Shown here: one piece after another, positions 43,270 to 53,424 of the stretch
Position numbering within the stretch: the first letter of the stretch is position 1
Layout: each line of letters starts with the position of its first letter
Source of the DNA: Acidimicrobiia bacterium
GTDB lineage: Bacteria > Actinomycetota > Acidimicrobiia > Spongiisociales > UBA11373
Direction of reading: 5' to 3'
DNA: 64,000 nt
NCBI GenBank assembly: GCA_029263095.1
Contig: JAJCYA010000087.1
Coordinates: 47,844 to 111,843 of the forward strand
Translations under genes and position numbers: made by a program
Notes under the pieces: model-generated
What the model was told of the DNA's origin: nothing
Databases searched by the model: none
The model's input: only the letters and a program-made list of their open reading frames with translations

Positions 43270-45867
43270 GTGACTGTGATGGAAGCGGCGTACGACCCAC
43301 AGAAGGTCGAATCAGGGTGGTACTCCCGCTGGGAGTCCGCCGGAGTCTTCGCGCCTGAGACGAATCCAGAGGGCGAGCCCTTCTGCATCGTTATCCCACC
43401 GCCCAACGTCACCGGCTCACTCCATATGGGCCATGCCCTCGACCTGTCGATTCAAGACGTCATCATCCGCCGCAAGAGGATGCAGGGCTTTGCTGCCTTG
43501 TGGCTGCCCGGGACCGATCACGCTGGAATCGCCACCCAAATCGTGGTGGAGCGCGAGCTGGCCAAGGAGGGGATCGACCGCGAGGAGCTCGGCCGGGAAC
43601 GGTTCATCGAACAGGTCTGGCAGTGGAAAGCGCAGTCTGGCGGGCGGATAACCGAGCAGATCCGCCGGATGGGTTTCTCGACCGATTGGTCGCGGGAGCG
43701 TTTCACGATGGATGGGGGTCTGTCGGATGCCGTCAAGAAGGTCTTCGTCGACCTCTATGAGCAGGATCTGATCTATCGGGGCAACCGGATCATCAATTGG
43801 TGCCCGCGCGACCGCACAGCGATCAGCGACGTGGAGGTGATCCACCGCGACGAGGCGGGAGAGCTGGTGCACATTCGCTACCCGTTCGCCGAGGGCGTCG
43901 GCGGTGTCGAGGTCGCTACGACCCGGGCCGAGACCATGCTCGGAGATACCGGGGTCGCCGTCCACCCCGAGGATCCGCGTTACCGAGATCTCATCGGCAG
44001 GACGGTCACTCTCCCGTTGGTCGGGCGAGAGATCCCGATCGTCGCCGACGATGCAGTCGATCCGGACTTCGGCACGGGTGCGGTCAAGGTGACACCGGCT
44101 CACGATCCCACCGACTTCGAGATTGGGGAGCGGCACGGTCTCGACCCGATCGTGATTCTGGACGAGCTGGGTGTCGTCAACGAGAACGGTGGCCGGTTTG
44201 CCGGTCTCGATCGATTCGAGGCTCGGACCGCCGTCAAGTCGGCACTCGCCGATGAGGGTGTTCTGGTTGCGATCGAGGAGCGCGATCACTCAGTTGGTCA
44301 CTGCCAAAGATGTGACACCGTGATCGAGCCCTATCTGTCGGATCAATGGTTTGTGCGGGTCGGACCACTGGTCGGTCCCGCCATCGATGCTGTCAGGAAT
44401 GGAGAGATCAGGTTCGCTCCCAAGCGGTGGGAGAAGACCTATTTCCATTGGATGGAGAATCTGCGGGATTGGACCATATCGCGCCAGATCTGGTGGGGAC
44501 ATCGAATCCCCGCCTGGCATTGCGACGCCTGTCACGAGGTGATCGTGTCTGTCACCGAACCGACGGTGTGCTCGTGCGGATCGGCCGATCTCAGACAGGA
44601 TCCCGATGTTCTCGACACCTGGTTTTCCTCCGGGCTGTTCCCGTTCTCGACGCTTGGGTGGCCCGAGGAGACCGACGACTACGCCATCTACTACCCCAAT
44701 GCTGTGCTCGTGACGGGGTACGACATCATCTCATTCTGGGTTGCTCGGATGATCAAGCTCGGTCTGCACTTCACAGGTAAGAAGCCGTTCAGCGACGTTG
44801 TCATCCACGGCATGGTTCGGGCCGGAGATGGCAAGAAGATGTCGAAATCGGTCGGCAACACCGTCGATCCGCTTGAGACTGTCGACGAGCACGGTGCCGA
44901 TGCCCTTCGTCTCGCGCTCATCCAAGCTGCGTCTCCCGGCCAGGATATTCCCTATTCGGAGGAGTGGGTGGATGCGGCTCGGCGGTTTGGTAACAAGCTC
45001 TGGAACGCAGCTCGGTTCTCCCTGCAGCACATTGAGTCGGGATCCGTTCCGGCCGACGGCGGCTACCCGGAGGACCCGCGACCAGAGGAAGCCTGGGTAT
45101 TGTCGCGGCTCGCTCAAACCGTCACAGAGTTTGACGGATTCCTCGATGCCTACCGCTTTAGTGATGCATTCGGCCTGCTCTACAATTTCGCCTGGTCGGA
45201 GGTCTTTGACTGGTTCCTCGAGATGGCCAAGGCCCCATTGCGCGCCGGCGACGACTCGATCGGTCGAACCGTGGGTGTGGTGTTGCGGGACGTTCTCAAG
45301 CTGTTCCATCCCGCGATTCCCTACATCACCGAGGAGCTGTGGAATGAGCTCGTCGGCGACGGTTTCATCGCCACCGCCAAGTGGCCGGCACCGCCCGAGA
45401 CCGTCGAACCGGCAGGATTCGAGCAGCTTCGGGACCTCATCACCGGTATTCGGCGCTTCCGGGCCGAGCACGGGCTTTCGCCGCGAGCCGAGCTTGCAGT
45501 GGGTCTGCTCGATCCGGAGAACGTTGTCGGGGAATGGTGGGCTGACCAATTCACATCGCTTGCGTCTGTGAGTCCCGTCCCGATCGGGATCCCTCCTGCG
45601 GACACACCACACACCCGAATCGTTGCCGGTTCGGTCGAGGCATTCATTTCCCTCGAGGGGATCGTCGATGTGGGAGCAGAGCGGGAACGGCTGGGAAAGG
45701 CTATTGCGGAGATAGAGGGCAATCTCGCTCGCAGCGACCAGAAGCTCGGCAATCCTCAATTCGTGGATAAGGCTCCCGCAGCGGTCGTCGCCAAGGAGCG
45801 CGACAAGGCCGAGGCCGCCCGCGCTCGTCTAGAGAAGCTCCAGGCACAGTTGACGGAATTGGGGTAG
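43270..45867 (+). CDS. valS: Valyl-tRNA synthetase
   Basis: This 865-residue class I synthetase charges tRNA-Val. It has the HIGH-type motif PPPNVTGSLHMGHAL (about residues 44-58), the editing-domain region TTRAETMLGDTGVAV, LGWPEETDDYAIYYPN, and the KMSKS motif GKKMSKSVGN, plus a C-terminal coiled-coil arm (ERERLGKAIAEIEGNLARSD). GTG 43270 or ATG 43279 could be the start; both precede the conserved YDPQKVES. Confidence 0.97.
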   Translation: MTVMEAAYDPQKVESGWYSRWESAGVFAPETNPEGEPFCIVIPPPNVTGSLHMGHALDLSIQDVIIRRKRMQGFAALWLPGTDHAGIATQIVVERELAKEGIDREELGRERFIEQVWQWKAQSGGRITEQIRRMGFSTDWSRERFTMDGGLSDAVKKVFVDLYEQDLIYRGNRIINWCPRDRTAISDVEVIHRDEAGELVHIRYPFAEGVGGVEVATTRAETMLGDTGVAVHPEDPRYRDLIGRTVTLPLVGREIPIVADDAVDPDFGTGAVKVTPAHDPTDFEIGERHGLDPIVILDELGVVNENGGRFAGLDRFEARTAVKSALADEGVLVAIEERDHSVGHCQRCDTVIEPYLSDQWFVRVGPLVGPAIDAVRNGEIRFAPKRWEKTYFHWMENLRDWTISRQIWWGHRIPAWHCDACHEVIVSVTEPTVCSCGSADLRQDPDVLDTWFSSGLFPFSTLGWPEETDDYAIYYPNAVLVTGYDIISFWVARMIKLGLHFTGKKPFSDVVIHGMVRAGDGKKMSKSVGNTVDPLETVDEHGADALRLALIQAASPGQDIPYSEEWVDAARRFGNKLWNAARFSLQHIESGSVPADGGYPEDPRPEEAWVLSRLAQTVTEFDGFLDAYRFSDAFGLLYNFAWSEVFDWFLEMAKAPLRAGDDSIGRTVGVVLRDVLKLFHPAIPYITEELWNELVGDGFIATAKWPAPPETVEPAGFEQLRDLITGIRRFRAEHGLSPRAELAVGLLDPENVVGEWWADQFTSLASVSPVPIGIPPADTPHTRIVAGSVEAFISLEGIVDVGAERERLGKAIAEIEGNLARSDQKLGNPQFVDKAPAAVVAKERDKAEAARARLEKLQAQLTELG

Positions 45868-45869
45868 TC

Positions 45870-47153
45870 ATGAACTACGAAGCCGCCGTCGCCTATCTGG
45901 ACGAGCACATTGGTCGAGGCGTGAAGCCGGGGCTGGAGCGAATTTCGGGATTGCTGGATTTGCTCGCGAGCCCCCAAGATGGCTATCCGATCATCCACGT
46001 GGCCGGCACCAACGGCAAAACGAGCACGGTCCGGATGGCAGCGAATCTCATCTCCAGCCACGGACTGACACCCGGAACGTTCACGTCACCGCATCTGCAC
46101 AGGGTTGAGGAGCGTTACGAGCACGGTCTCCATTTGATGACGCCCGACCAATTCGCGACAGCCATGGCCGAGTTGGCTCCGCTGGTTGATCTCTACGAGG
46201 AGCGCAGCGGCGATGGGATCACCTACTTCGAGTTGACCGCGGCCCTCGCTCACGTCTGGTTCGCTGAGAAGGCAATAGATGCCGCCGTCATCGAGACCGG
46301 GCTGGGTGGCAGGCTCGATGCGACCAACGGGGTTCGGTCCGAAGTGGCTGTTGTGACAACCATCGGATTGGAGCACACGGCCTACCTTGGAGACACGATC
46401 AGCGAGATCGCAACGGAGAAGCTGGCGATCTTGGACGAGGGGGCTGCCCTGGTGACCGGCGCTCTTGATGGCGATGCCCTACCCGTCGCAGAGCGGACCG
46501 CCGCCGAACGTACAGCCACGTGGTTTGCCCGTGGTCGCGACTTTGATGTCACGGATGAGCGTCTGCTCGACGGCGGATGGTCATTCGATATCCATTCCAT
46601 CTTCGAGGAGTACACCGACATCGAACTGAGACTGTTCGGACGTCATCAGATCGACAATTTCGCAACGGCGGTGGCCTCGGTCGAGGCGCTGTTTGGCCGT
46701 CCGCTAGATGAGGCCGGTGTTCGAGAGGCGGCGGCATTGGTTACGGCACCGGGCCGGATGGAGATCTTGCGCCGCGACCCGGTCCTGATGGTGGATGGCG
46801 CCCACAACCCCGAGGCAACGCAGGCACTTGCATCAGCTCTTGAGGAAGGGTTTCCGGGGATCAGATGGGAGATGGTTTTCGGGACGATGGCCGACAAGGA
46901 GGCTTCCGAGATGCTGGCGCCGTTCGGAGCCCTCCTCACCGCCGTGCATGCCGTGGCCGCCGACAATCCGCGGGCGCGCGATCCTGCGGTTACCGCAGCG
47001 ATGGCCTCAGACCTGCTCGAGGTCCCGGTGGCATCGTACGGCTCGATTGCGGCCGGACTCGAGGCCGCGATCGCATCCGGCAATCCGGTGCTGGTGACGG
47101 GGTCCATCTATGTCGTCGGAGAAGCTCGCGCGATCCTGAGTCCTGGATCCTGA
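45870..47153 (+). CDS. folC: Folylpolyglutamate synthase / dihydrofolate synthase
   Basis: This 427-residue Mur-ligase-family enzyme adds glutamate to folates. It has the P-loop GTNGKTSTVRMAANL (residues 47-61), TSPHLHRVEERY, the ETGLGGRLDATN motif and VDGAHNPEATQAL in the C-terminal domain. It starts two bases after the valS stop, in the conserved valS-folC-ndk order. Confidence 0.95.
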   Translation: MNYEAAVAYLDEHIGRGVKPGLERISGLLDLLASPQDGYPIIHVAGTNGKTSTVRMAANLISSHGLTPGTFTSPHLHRVEERYEHGLHLMTPDQFATAMAELAPLVDLYEERSGDGITYFELTAALAHVWFAEKAIDAAVIETGLGGRLDATNGVRSEVAVVTTIGLEHTAYLGDTISEIATEKLAILDEGAALVTGALDGDALPVAERTAAERTATWFARGRDFDVTDERLLDGGWSFDIHSIFEEYTDIELRLFGRHQIDNFATAVASVEALFGRPLDEAGVREAAALVTAPGRMEILRRDPVLMVDGAHNPEATQALASALEEGFPGIRWEMVFGTMADKEASEMLAPFGALLTAVHAVAADNPRARDPAVTAAMASDLLEVPVASYGSIAAGLEAAIASGNPVLVTGSIYVVGEARAILSPGS

Positions 47154-47196
47154 GGACTAGCCTCCGGCCGACTTCCCCAGACCTGAAAGACATCAC

Positions 47197-47601
47197 ATGG
47201 ATACCCAGCACACCTTCGTCATGGTCAAGCCCGATGGAGTCAAGAGAGGGCTTGTGGCCGAGGTGATTGGCCGGTTCGAACGCAAGGGTCTGACCCTGGA
47301 GCGTATGCGAATGCTCATCATCGATGAGGATCTGGCCGGTCGGCACTACGCCGAGCACACCGCCAAGCCCTTCTTCGGCGAGCTGGTCTCCTTCATCACG
47401 AGCGGTCCGGTGGTGGCGATGGAGTGGTCGGGACCTGAGGCGGTATCGATCGCGAGGACACTCATGGGGACCACCAATCCTGCTGAAGCGCCGCCCGGCA
47501 CGATCCGGGGTGACTTTGGCACCATCATCACCGAGAACATCGTGCACGGATCGGATTCACCTGCCAGCGCAGAGCGCGAAATTCAACTGTTCTTCTCATA
47601 G
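47197..47601 (+). CDS. ndk: Nucleoside diphosphate kinase
   Basis: This 134-residue enzyme balances NTP pools. It has the N-terminal [39 protein letters not shown], and the phosphohistidine in [16 protein letters not shown]. Its length and motifs are standard. It lies between folC and mreB with short gaps. Confidence 0.97.
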   Translation: MDTQHTFVMVKPDGVKRGLVAEVIGRFERKGLTLERMRMLIIDEDLAGRHYAEHTAKPFFGELVSFITSGPVVAMEWSGPEAVSIARTLMGTTNPAEAPPGTIRGDFGTIITENIVHGSDSPASAEREIQLFFS

Positions 47602-47648
47602 CCCGCCCAGTGGTTACACTTCCCGCATTCCCACATAGGCTGTAGTCC

Positions 47649-48680
47649 ATGTCCTCCTTGATGTCGCTGGCGACTCGTGACATGGCCATCGACCTCGGAA
47701 CGGCGAACACGCTGGTCTACGTCCGCGGACAAGGCATCGTGCTCAACGAACCCTCGGTCGTGGCCATGAATACGCGCGATAACACTGCGCTAGCTGTGGG
47801 GCTCGAGGCGAAGCGGATGATCGGGCGCACCCCGTCGCACATCCAGGCGATTCGGCCGTTGCGTGATGGTGTGATCGCCGACTTCGACATCACCGAGAGG
47901 ATGCTGCGCTACTTCATCAAGAAGGTGCAGCCCCGCAGGTGGGCCCGCCCTCGTATCATCGTCTGCGTCCCCTCCGGTATCACGGGCGTGGAGCGGCGCG
48001 CCGTCGAGGAAGCGGCATACCACGCAGGAGCCCGCCGGGCCTATACGATCGAAGAGCCGATGGCGGCCGCTATCGGAGTCGATCTCCCTGTTCACGAACC
48101 GGCCGGGTCGGTCATCGTCGATGTCGGTGGCGGTACCACTGAGGTTGCGGTGATTTCTCTTGGCGGCATTGTGGTCGCTCGGAGTTCCCGGATCGGTGGA
48201 GATGAGCTCGACGAAGCGATCGTCAGCTGGGTGAAGAAGGAGTACAACTTGCTCCTCGGTGATCGAACCTCCGAGCAGCTCAAGATGGCGATCGGGTCTG
48301 CTTGGCCGTTTACCGACGAGCCGAACGCCGAGATTCGCGGTCGGGACCTGGTCACCGGACTCCCGAAGACGATCATCATTACGGCCGCCGAGGTCAGGGA
48401 GGCGATCGAGGAGCCCGTGCAGGGCATCATCGATACCGTCAAGTACTGCCTGGACAAGACTCCACCGGAGTTGGCGGCCGATGTCATGGATCGCGGAATC
48501 GTGATCACGGGGGGCGGGGCGCTTTTGCGTGGCCTCGACGTGCGAATCGCCAACGAGGCCGGAACGCCGGTCGTCACCTCGGACCGTCCGCTCCACTCGG
48601 TCGTCCTCGGTTCGGGCAGGTGCCTCGATGACTTCGACATCCTCCAGGAAATCCTGACGACCACCTCGGGCCGCCTGTAG
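47649..48680 (+). CDS. mreB: Rod-shape determining protein MreB
   Basis: This 343-residue actin homologue organises lateral cell-wall synthesis. The phosphate-1 motif DLGTANTLVYVRGQGIVLNEPSVVA (two blocks), the phosphate-2 motif VDVGGGTTEVAVISLGG, and GITGVERRAVEEAAYHAGAR are diagnostic. It heads the mreBCD-mrdA-rodA cluster. The presence of MreB indicates a rod-like growth programme, unlike actinobacteria that grow only at the poles and lack it. Confidence 0.97.
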   Translation: MSSLMSLATRDMAIDLGTANTLVYVRGQGIVLNEPSVVAMNTRDNTALAVGLEAKRMIGRTPSHIQAIRPLRDGVIADFDITERMLRYFIKKVQPRRWARPRIIVCVPSGITGVERRAVEEAAYHAGARRAYTIEEPMAAAIGVDLPVHEPAGSVIVDVGGGTTEVAVISLGGIVVARSSRIGGDELDEAIVSWVKKEYNLLLGDRTSEQLKMAIGSAWPFTDEPNAEIRGRDLVTGLPKTIIITAAEVREAIEEPVQGIIDTVKYCLDKTPPELAADVMDRGIVITGGGALLRGLDVRIANEAGTPVVTSDRPLHSVVLGSGRCLDDFDILQEILTTTSGRL

Positions 48681-48692
48681 AAGGAGGCCGCA

Positions 48693-49688
48693 GTGTGGCG
48701 GCCGACAAATGTCGATAGACCAACCGGCGTGTTCATCGGTCTCGTCGTCTTGTCGTTGGTGCTGGTAACTGTTGATCTTCGGGCGAGCGGTGTAGGCGTC
48801 GGGGGAACGATGCGTGAGGGTGTCCAGACCGTGTTCACCCCAGTCCAGCGGGTGGTATCGGCAGCCACCCGTCCGGTTGCAGGCTTCTTTGAGGATCTCT
48901 CCGACATCTTCAGCCTGCGCGGCGAGAATCGACGGTTGCGGACCGAGGTAATCGAGCTGGAGCGTCGGCTCGAGGAAGCTGAGATCCTGGAGATACGTAT
49001 CGCCGAATTGGAGGCAATCCTCAGCCTCGAACCTCCCGACGAGCTTGATTCGGTCGTTGCTCAGGTTCTTGCGGTTGGTGTTTCGGAGTTCGACCACTCG
49101 CGAGTAATCGACCGGGGTCGCACCGACGGAATCACCGTCGATATGCCGGTGGTCGACGAAGGCGGTCTGATCGGGCGGGTCGTCGCTGTGACGGACGAGG
49201 TGGCGCGGGTGCGACTGATCACCGACCCATCGATCCGAGTTGCGGTCCGGGTTGAGCGCACGGGAGAGACCGGTGTACTGACCGGTCGCGGCTCGGCACC
49301 AATGGTGCTCGAGATGTTCAATCGCGATGCGGCGGTGGTCGAGGGTGACATCTTGATAACGGCTGATGGTCGTTTTCCGGCTGGGATCGCGGTCGCCAGG
49401 GTCCTGGAGCCGGCGCGCTCGGAAGTCGGCTTTTCGCTTCGTACGATTGCGGAGCCGACGGCGGAGGTCACGCGAATCGACTTCGTTCGGGTGCTGGCAT
49501 TCACCCGCGATCGGGTCGGCATTCAGGACCTCGAGGATCTGGAGCGTCCGCCGGTCATCATTCCCGCCGAGGATGCCCCCGCCGAAGGAGAGTCGGACGA
49601 GGCGCCGCCCGTCGAGGATGAGGTCCCGACGGGGGAGGGAGACGGTACGGGCGTGCCCGAAGACACAGGCGAGGGAGCGGGTGGCTGA
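48693..49688 (+). CDS. mreC: Rod-shape determining protein MreC
   Basis: This 331-residue bitopic protein has one N-terminal TM (GVFIGLVVLSLVLVTVDLRASG), a coiled coil (LRGENRRLRTEVIELERRLEEAEI) and beta-barrel repeats (SRVIDRGRTDGITVDMPVV, GLIGRVVAV). An acidic Pro/Glu-rich tail of about 45 residues follows the core. GTG 48693 follows AAGGAGG. It links MreB to the extracellular synthetic complex. Confidence 0.92.
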   Translation: MWRPTNVDRPTGVFIGLVVLSLVLVTVDLRASGVGVGGTMREGVQTVFTPVQRVVSAATRPVAGFFEDLSDIFSLRGENRRLRTEVIELERRLEEAEILEIRIAELEAILSLEPPDELDSVVAQVLAVGVSEFDHSRVIDRGRTDGITVDMPVVDEGGLIGRVVAVTDEVARVRLITDPSIRVAVRVERTGETGVLTGRGSAPMVLEMFNRDAAVVEGDILITADGRFPAGIAVARVLEPARSEVGFSLRTIAEPTAEVTRIDFVRVLAFTRDRVGIQDLEDLERPPVIIPAEDAPAEGESDEAPPVEDEVPTGEGDGTGVPEDTGEGAGG

Positions 49689-50209
49689 TGAACACCGCTC
49701 TCAAGTACCGCCGAGTCGCAGTCGTCGTCTTTTCGATCGTCATCGCGGCCGTCGTTCAGACGACCTTGTTCGTGCATCTGCGACCGTTTGACGCCGCACC
49801 GGCGCTGGTGATGCTCGTCGTGATCGGGTTGTCGCGACACCTGTCGGCCGAGTTTGCGCTGCTCACCGGTTTCTCTGCGGGACTGCTCGAGGACTTGTTG
49901 TCGCAATCGGCGCTCGGGTTGTGGGCGCTCACTCTGACGACGGTCGCATACGTAGTCGTCCGGATACGGGACCGGATGGAAGAAGACTTCTCGCTGCTCG
50001 CGCCGTTCGTATTCGGCCTGACGCTGGGTGCTATCGCACTATTCGCGGTGCTCGGTACGATCTTCGGAGAGAAGACGCTCGCCGACGCCGGACTCGTGCG
50101 GAAGATCCTCGTGCCCTCCATCTACAACGTTGCTTTGGCGGGAGCCGTGCTCCCGTTCTTCACCTGGGCCCTCGGAGTTCGCGCCGCCACGAATCCGTAC
50201 CAGACATGA
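49688..50209 (+). CDS. mreD: Rod-shape determining protein MreD
   Basis: This 173-residue, five- or six-helix membrane protein sits in the mreC-mreD-mrdA order, with starts overlapping by one base at mreC and by four bases (ATGA) at mrdA. The pattern LLTGFSAGLLEDLLSQSALGLWAL is the conserved MreD segment. It is identified by family pattern and position. Confidence 0.88.
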   Translation: MNTALKYRRVAVVVFSIVIAAVVQTTLFVHLRPFDAAPALVMLVVIGLSRHLSAEFALLTGFSAGLLEDLLSQSALGLWALTLTTVAYVVVRIRDRMEEDFSLLAPFVFGLTLGAIALFAVLGTIFGEKTLADAGLVRKILVPSIYNVALAGAVLPFFTWALGVRAATNPYQT

Positions 50210-52185
50210 ATCTCGGGTGGCGACTGTTCTCCATCGGTGTCCTCGTTGCCAGCCTGTTCGGCGTTCTCTTGCTGCGTCTCTGGTTCCTCCAGGTAACCGA
50301 CATCGAAGCCTCGCTCGTGGTCGCTTTCGAGCAGCGAGTCCGCGTCGTCGAAATCGAAGCACCCCGGGGCGATATCTTCGACCGGGACGGCAAGGAGCTG
50401 CTCGCCGGCACGTCCGCCACCCTCCGGGTGGTCGTCGACCGCAGACTCGTCGAAGAGGATCAGGAGGAGTTCTTGGTCCGCAATCTCTCGGCGCTGCTGA
50501 CGATCCCGGCCAGCGAGATTCGGCGCACATTCGAGGAGAAGGGCGAGGGTGCGCGGTTCCCATTGGGCGATCAGATCAGCCAATCGACCGGAATCTCTGT
50601 GTTGGAGAACATCGAGGATTTCCCGGGAGTGGCGATCGAGCCGGTGCCGTTTCGGGTCTACCCGTTGGCAGAGACGGCCTCCCACATTGTTGGCTACATC
50701 GGCTCCCCCGACGCGGAGGATCTCAAGAGAGAAGAGATCGAGGAGAACGATCGGGTAGGAAAGTTCGGGCTGGAGAGTGAGTACGACAGTGACTTGCGCG
50801 GCACACCGGGCCGGATCACCTTCCGGGTGAATGCCGAGGGCGAGATTCTGGGGGTTCTCGAGGAGATCCCTCCCCAGCCGGGCGGATCGCTGATCACAAC
50901 CATCGATATGGATGCACAGCGTTTTCTCGAGGAGACGCTGGTTTCCGGCGTACAGCTTGCACGGCTGACGGAAGACGAAGGGGTGTTCCGCGCTGCCGCC
51001 GTAGTTCTCGACGCGACCGATGGATCGATAGTCGCGATGGCGTCGGTACCGGCCTTCGACCCTTCGATCTTTAGCGACGGCAGGTTGTCGCAGGAGGACT
51101 GGGGAAAGCTGTCTGAGAAGGCGGTGTTCAATAACTTTGCAATCCAAGGTCTCTTCCCGCCCGGGTCGTCGTTCAAGGTGATAGTCAATGCCCTCGCCCG
51201 CCAGTATCGGATCTCTCCGGCGCTGGAGGCGGAGTACCGCGATACCGTCGATCAAGAGGCCGACCCGACCGCCTTCTTTAGCGATGGCGAGTTGCTCTTC
51301 CCCGAAACCCCTCCCCTCAATGATTGGAAGGATGGCGGTCACGGTTTGGTGGACCTCTCCGAGTCCCTGGCCCAGTCGGTCAACACCTACTACTGGTCGA
51401 TCGCACTCGAGATCTGGAATGAGCGAAATCTCCTGAATGACACCGGCGTTGTGTGGCCGGAGGAGCTTCTCCAGGACTTCGCCCGCGACCTCGGCTTTGG
51501 CGACCGGACCGAAATCGATCTTCCGTTTGAGCAACCAGGGCTTGTTCCCGACCGGGAGTGGTTCGAGCTCAACCAGCGAAACCTGACCGGGCTGGTCCGA
51601 GAAGAGGGCAGCTGGACGGGTGGTGACCTGATGAACATCGCCACCGGTCAAGGGGCACTCACGGTGACGCCGCTGCAGATGGCAGTTGCCTATGCGGCCT
51701 TGGTCAACGGGGGCACGGTGTGGGAGCCGCGGATCGTAGAGTCGGTGCGAGACGGCGAGAACAACTTGGTGTTCCGGAACCTCCCGAGCGTGGCAAACAA
51801 GATCGATTTCCGGCCTGGGGTGGTCGAAGACCTGAAGGATGATCTCAACGGTGTGGTGAACAGTGAGACCGGTACTGCCAAGACGGCATTTGAGGGGTTC
51901 TGCGAAGCAGATGTGCCAGACGATGAATGTGCCGCTCTTCAGGAGGTTGGGGGCAAGACCGGCACGGCCGAGATCTTCCAGGCCGATGACCCTGATGCAG
52001 AGGTCGACACCGCGTGGTTCGTGGGTGCCGCTCCGCTCTCCGAACCCAAGTGGGTGGTCGCCGTTGTGATCGATCGGGGTGGCTCCGGGGGCAGGGTGGC
52101 TGCTCCGACGGCGCGGCGCATCTTCCAGTACCTGATGGGCGAGACACCCGACGCGGTGCGACCCGGGGACGAGTCGGAGAGATGA
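50206..52185 (+). CDS. mrdA: Penicillin-binding protein 2 (peptidoglycan transpeptidase)
   Basis: This 659-residue class B PBP has an N-terminal TM, the dimerisation domain start APRGDIFDRDGKELLAG, and the transpeptidase motifs SxxK (PPGSSFKVI), SxN (LAQSVNTYYW) and KTG (GGKTGTAEIF). ATG 50206 overlaps the mreD stop. It cross-links lateral wall peptidoglycan with RodA. Confidence 0.95.
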   Translation: MNLGWRLFSIGVLVASLFGVLLLRLWFLQVTDIEASLVVAFEQRVRVVEIEAPRGDIFDRDGKELLAGTSATLRVVVDRRLVEEDQEEFLVRNLSALLTIPASEIRRTFEEKGEGARFPLGDQISQSTGISVLENIEDFPGVAIEPVPFRVYPLAETASHIVGYIGSPDAEDLKREEIEENDRVGKFGLESEYDSDLRGTPGRITFRVNAEGEILGVLEEIPPQPGGSLITTIDMDAQRFLEETLVSGVQLARLTEDEGVFRAAAVVLDATDGSIVAMASVPAFDPSIFSDGRLSQEDWGKLSEKAVFNNFAIQGLFPPGSSFKVIVNALARQYRISPALEAEYRDTVDQEADPTAFFSDGELLFPETPPLNDWKDGGHGLVDLSESLAQSVNTYYWSIALEIWNERNLLNDTGVVWPEELLQDFARDLGFGDRTEIDLPFEQPGLVPDREWFELNQRNLTGLVREEGSWTGGDLMNIATGQGALTVTPLQMAVAYAALVNGGTVWEPRIVESVRDGENNLVFRNLPSVANKIDFRPGVVEDLKDDLNGVVNSETGTAKTAFEGFCEADVPDDECAALQEVGGKTGTAEIFQADDPDAEVDTAWFVGAAPLSEPKWVVAVVIDRGGSGGRVAAPTARRIFQYLMGETPDAVRPGDESER

Positions 52186-53348
52186 GCCAACCGATCCCAG
52201 GCCAGGTTCAGCTGCGGCCCCAGGTTGAGCGGAGTCGCCCGGACTTCGTGATGATCACGATCATCGCTTCGCTCACTGCGCTCGGCTTGCTGATGATTCT
52301 GAGCACCAGCGGCCCCCGGCTCGAAGCAGAGGGAGCGGCTCGGGCATCCGAGATGGTCCGGCAATCGACGTTCGTGGTGCTGGGGGCGGTTGTCTTTTTG
52401 GTGGCAACCATTCTGAGCGATCGGCAGTGGCGGCTTCTGACGCCGTGGGTCTACGCCGGCACTCTGTTCTTGCTGGTCTTGGTGCTGATCATCGGCGAAC
52501 TCATCCAAGGAGCTGCGCGATGGATCCCGCTCGGCGTGGTCAACCTGCAGCCATCGGAGGTGGCCAAGCCGGCGGTCATTCTGATTCTCGCTGCACTACT
52601 CGCCGGCGCCGTCAAGGTGAAGTGGTTGAGGATTCTTCAGGCGTTTGCGCTGGTTGGGGTTCCCGCCGTGCTCATCTTTCTCCAACCCGATCTCGGGACG
52701 ATGCTGGTGTTTGGGTTTGTGGCCGTCGTGATGTTGTTTGTCGCCGGCACCGATGTACGTCAGATAGTGATCCTCGGGCTGCTGGCGTTGGCGGCCCTGA
52801 TCTTCTCCATCGAGGCGAATGTCCTCCAGGAGTATCAGGTGAAGCGATTGACCGGTTTCCTCAACCCGGGGGAGCAGACACTGGAGATCAACTACAACCA
52901 GAACCAGAGCCAGATCGCCATCGCTGGTGGGTCGATGTTTGGCCAGGGGTTGTTCGAGGGCACCCAGACCAACCTGGCCTTTGTCCCTGCTCAGACGACG
53001 GATTTCATCTTTACGGCCGTCGCCGAGCAGCTCGGCTTCGTTGGAGCGGCGACCGTCATCGGGCTCTATGCCGTGTTGGTCTTCAGGTTGCTCGTCATCT
53101 CCTCTGCCGCCAGGGATCGATTCGGGCAGTTATTCGCCGCCGGCATGGCGGCGATGATCGCGTTCCATGTTTTTGTCAACATCGGGATGACCATCGGGCT
53201 ATTACCCGTGACGGGTTTGCCGCTCCCCTTCTTGTCGTTTGGGGGCTCGTTCTACATATCGACGCTGTTTGGACTCGGCGTTGCTCACTCGATCTGGGTG
53301 CACCGCAGCCGTGTGCCGCTGGGCGCGGTACCGAGTCGAACCGTCTAG
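52182..53348 (+). CDS. rodA: Rod shape-determining peptidoglycan glycosyltransferase RodA
   Basis: This 388-residue SEDS protein has about ten TM helices, the motif ARWIPLGVVNLQPSEVAKPA, QPDLGTMLVFG, the catalytic-region segment GLFEGTQTNLAFVPAQTTDF (with the essential Asp) and the C-terminal GLPLPFLSFGGS. It polymerises lipid II in partnership with MrdA; the start overlaps the mrdA stop. Confidence 0.95.
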   Translation: MSQPIPGQVQLRPQVERSRPDFVMITIIASLTALGLLMILSTSGPRLEAEGAARASEMVRQSTFVVLGAVVFLVATILSDRQWRLLTPWVYAGTLFLLVLVLIIGELIQGAARWIPLGVVNLQPSEVAKPAVILILAALLAGAVKVKWLRILQAFALVGVPAVLIFLQPDLGTMLVFGFVAVVMLFVAGTDVRQIVILGLLALAALIFSIEANVLQEYQVKRLTGFLNPGEQTLEINYNQNQSQIAIAGGSMFGQGLFEGTQTNLAFVPAQTTDFIFTAVAEQLGFVGAATVIGLYAVLVFRLLVISSAARDRFGQLFAAGMAAMIAFHVFVNIGMTIGLLPVTGLPLPFLSFGGSFYISTLFGLGVAHSIWVHRSRVPLGAVPSRTV

Positions 53349-53424
53349 CAGGCCGACTGGGAGGTGAAGTCGCGTTCGGGGCTCTGAGCGGGATGCTTCG
53401 GGGTCGGCACTAGGGTCTCGGCGC

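Noticed and set aside
52427..53413. Long open frame overlapping rodA in another phase
   Set aside because: It is a high-GC shadow of rodA; composition is Arg/Gly/Pro-rich without any domain. The same applies to long antisense frames over secA, prfB, valS and mrdA.
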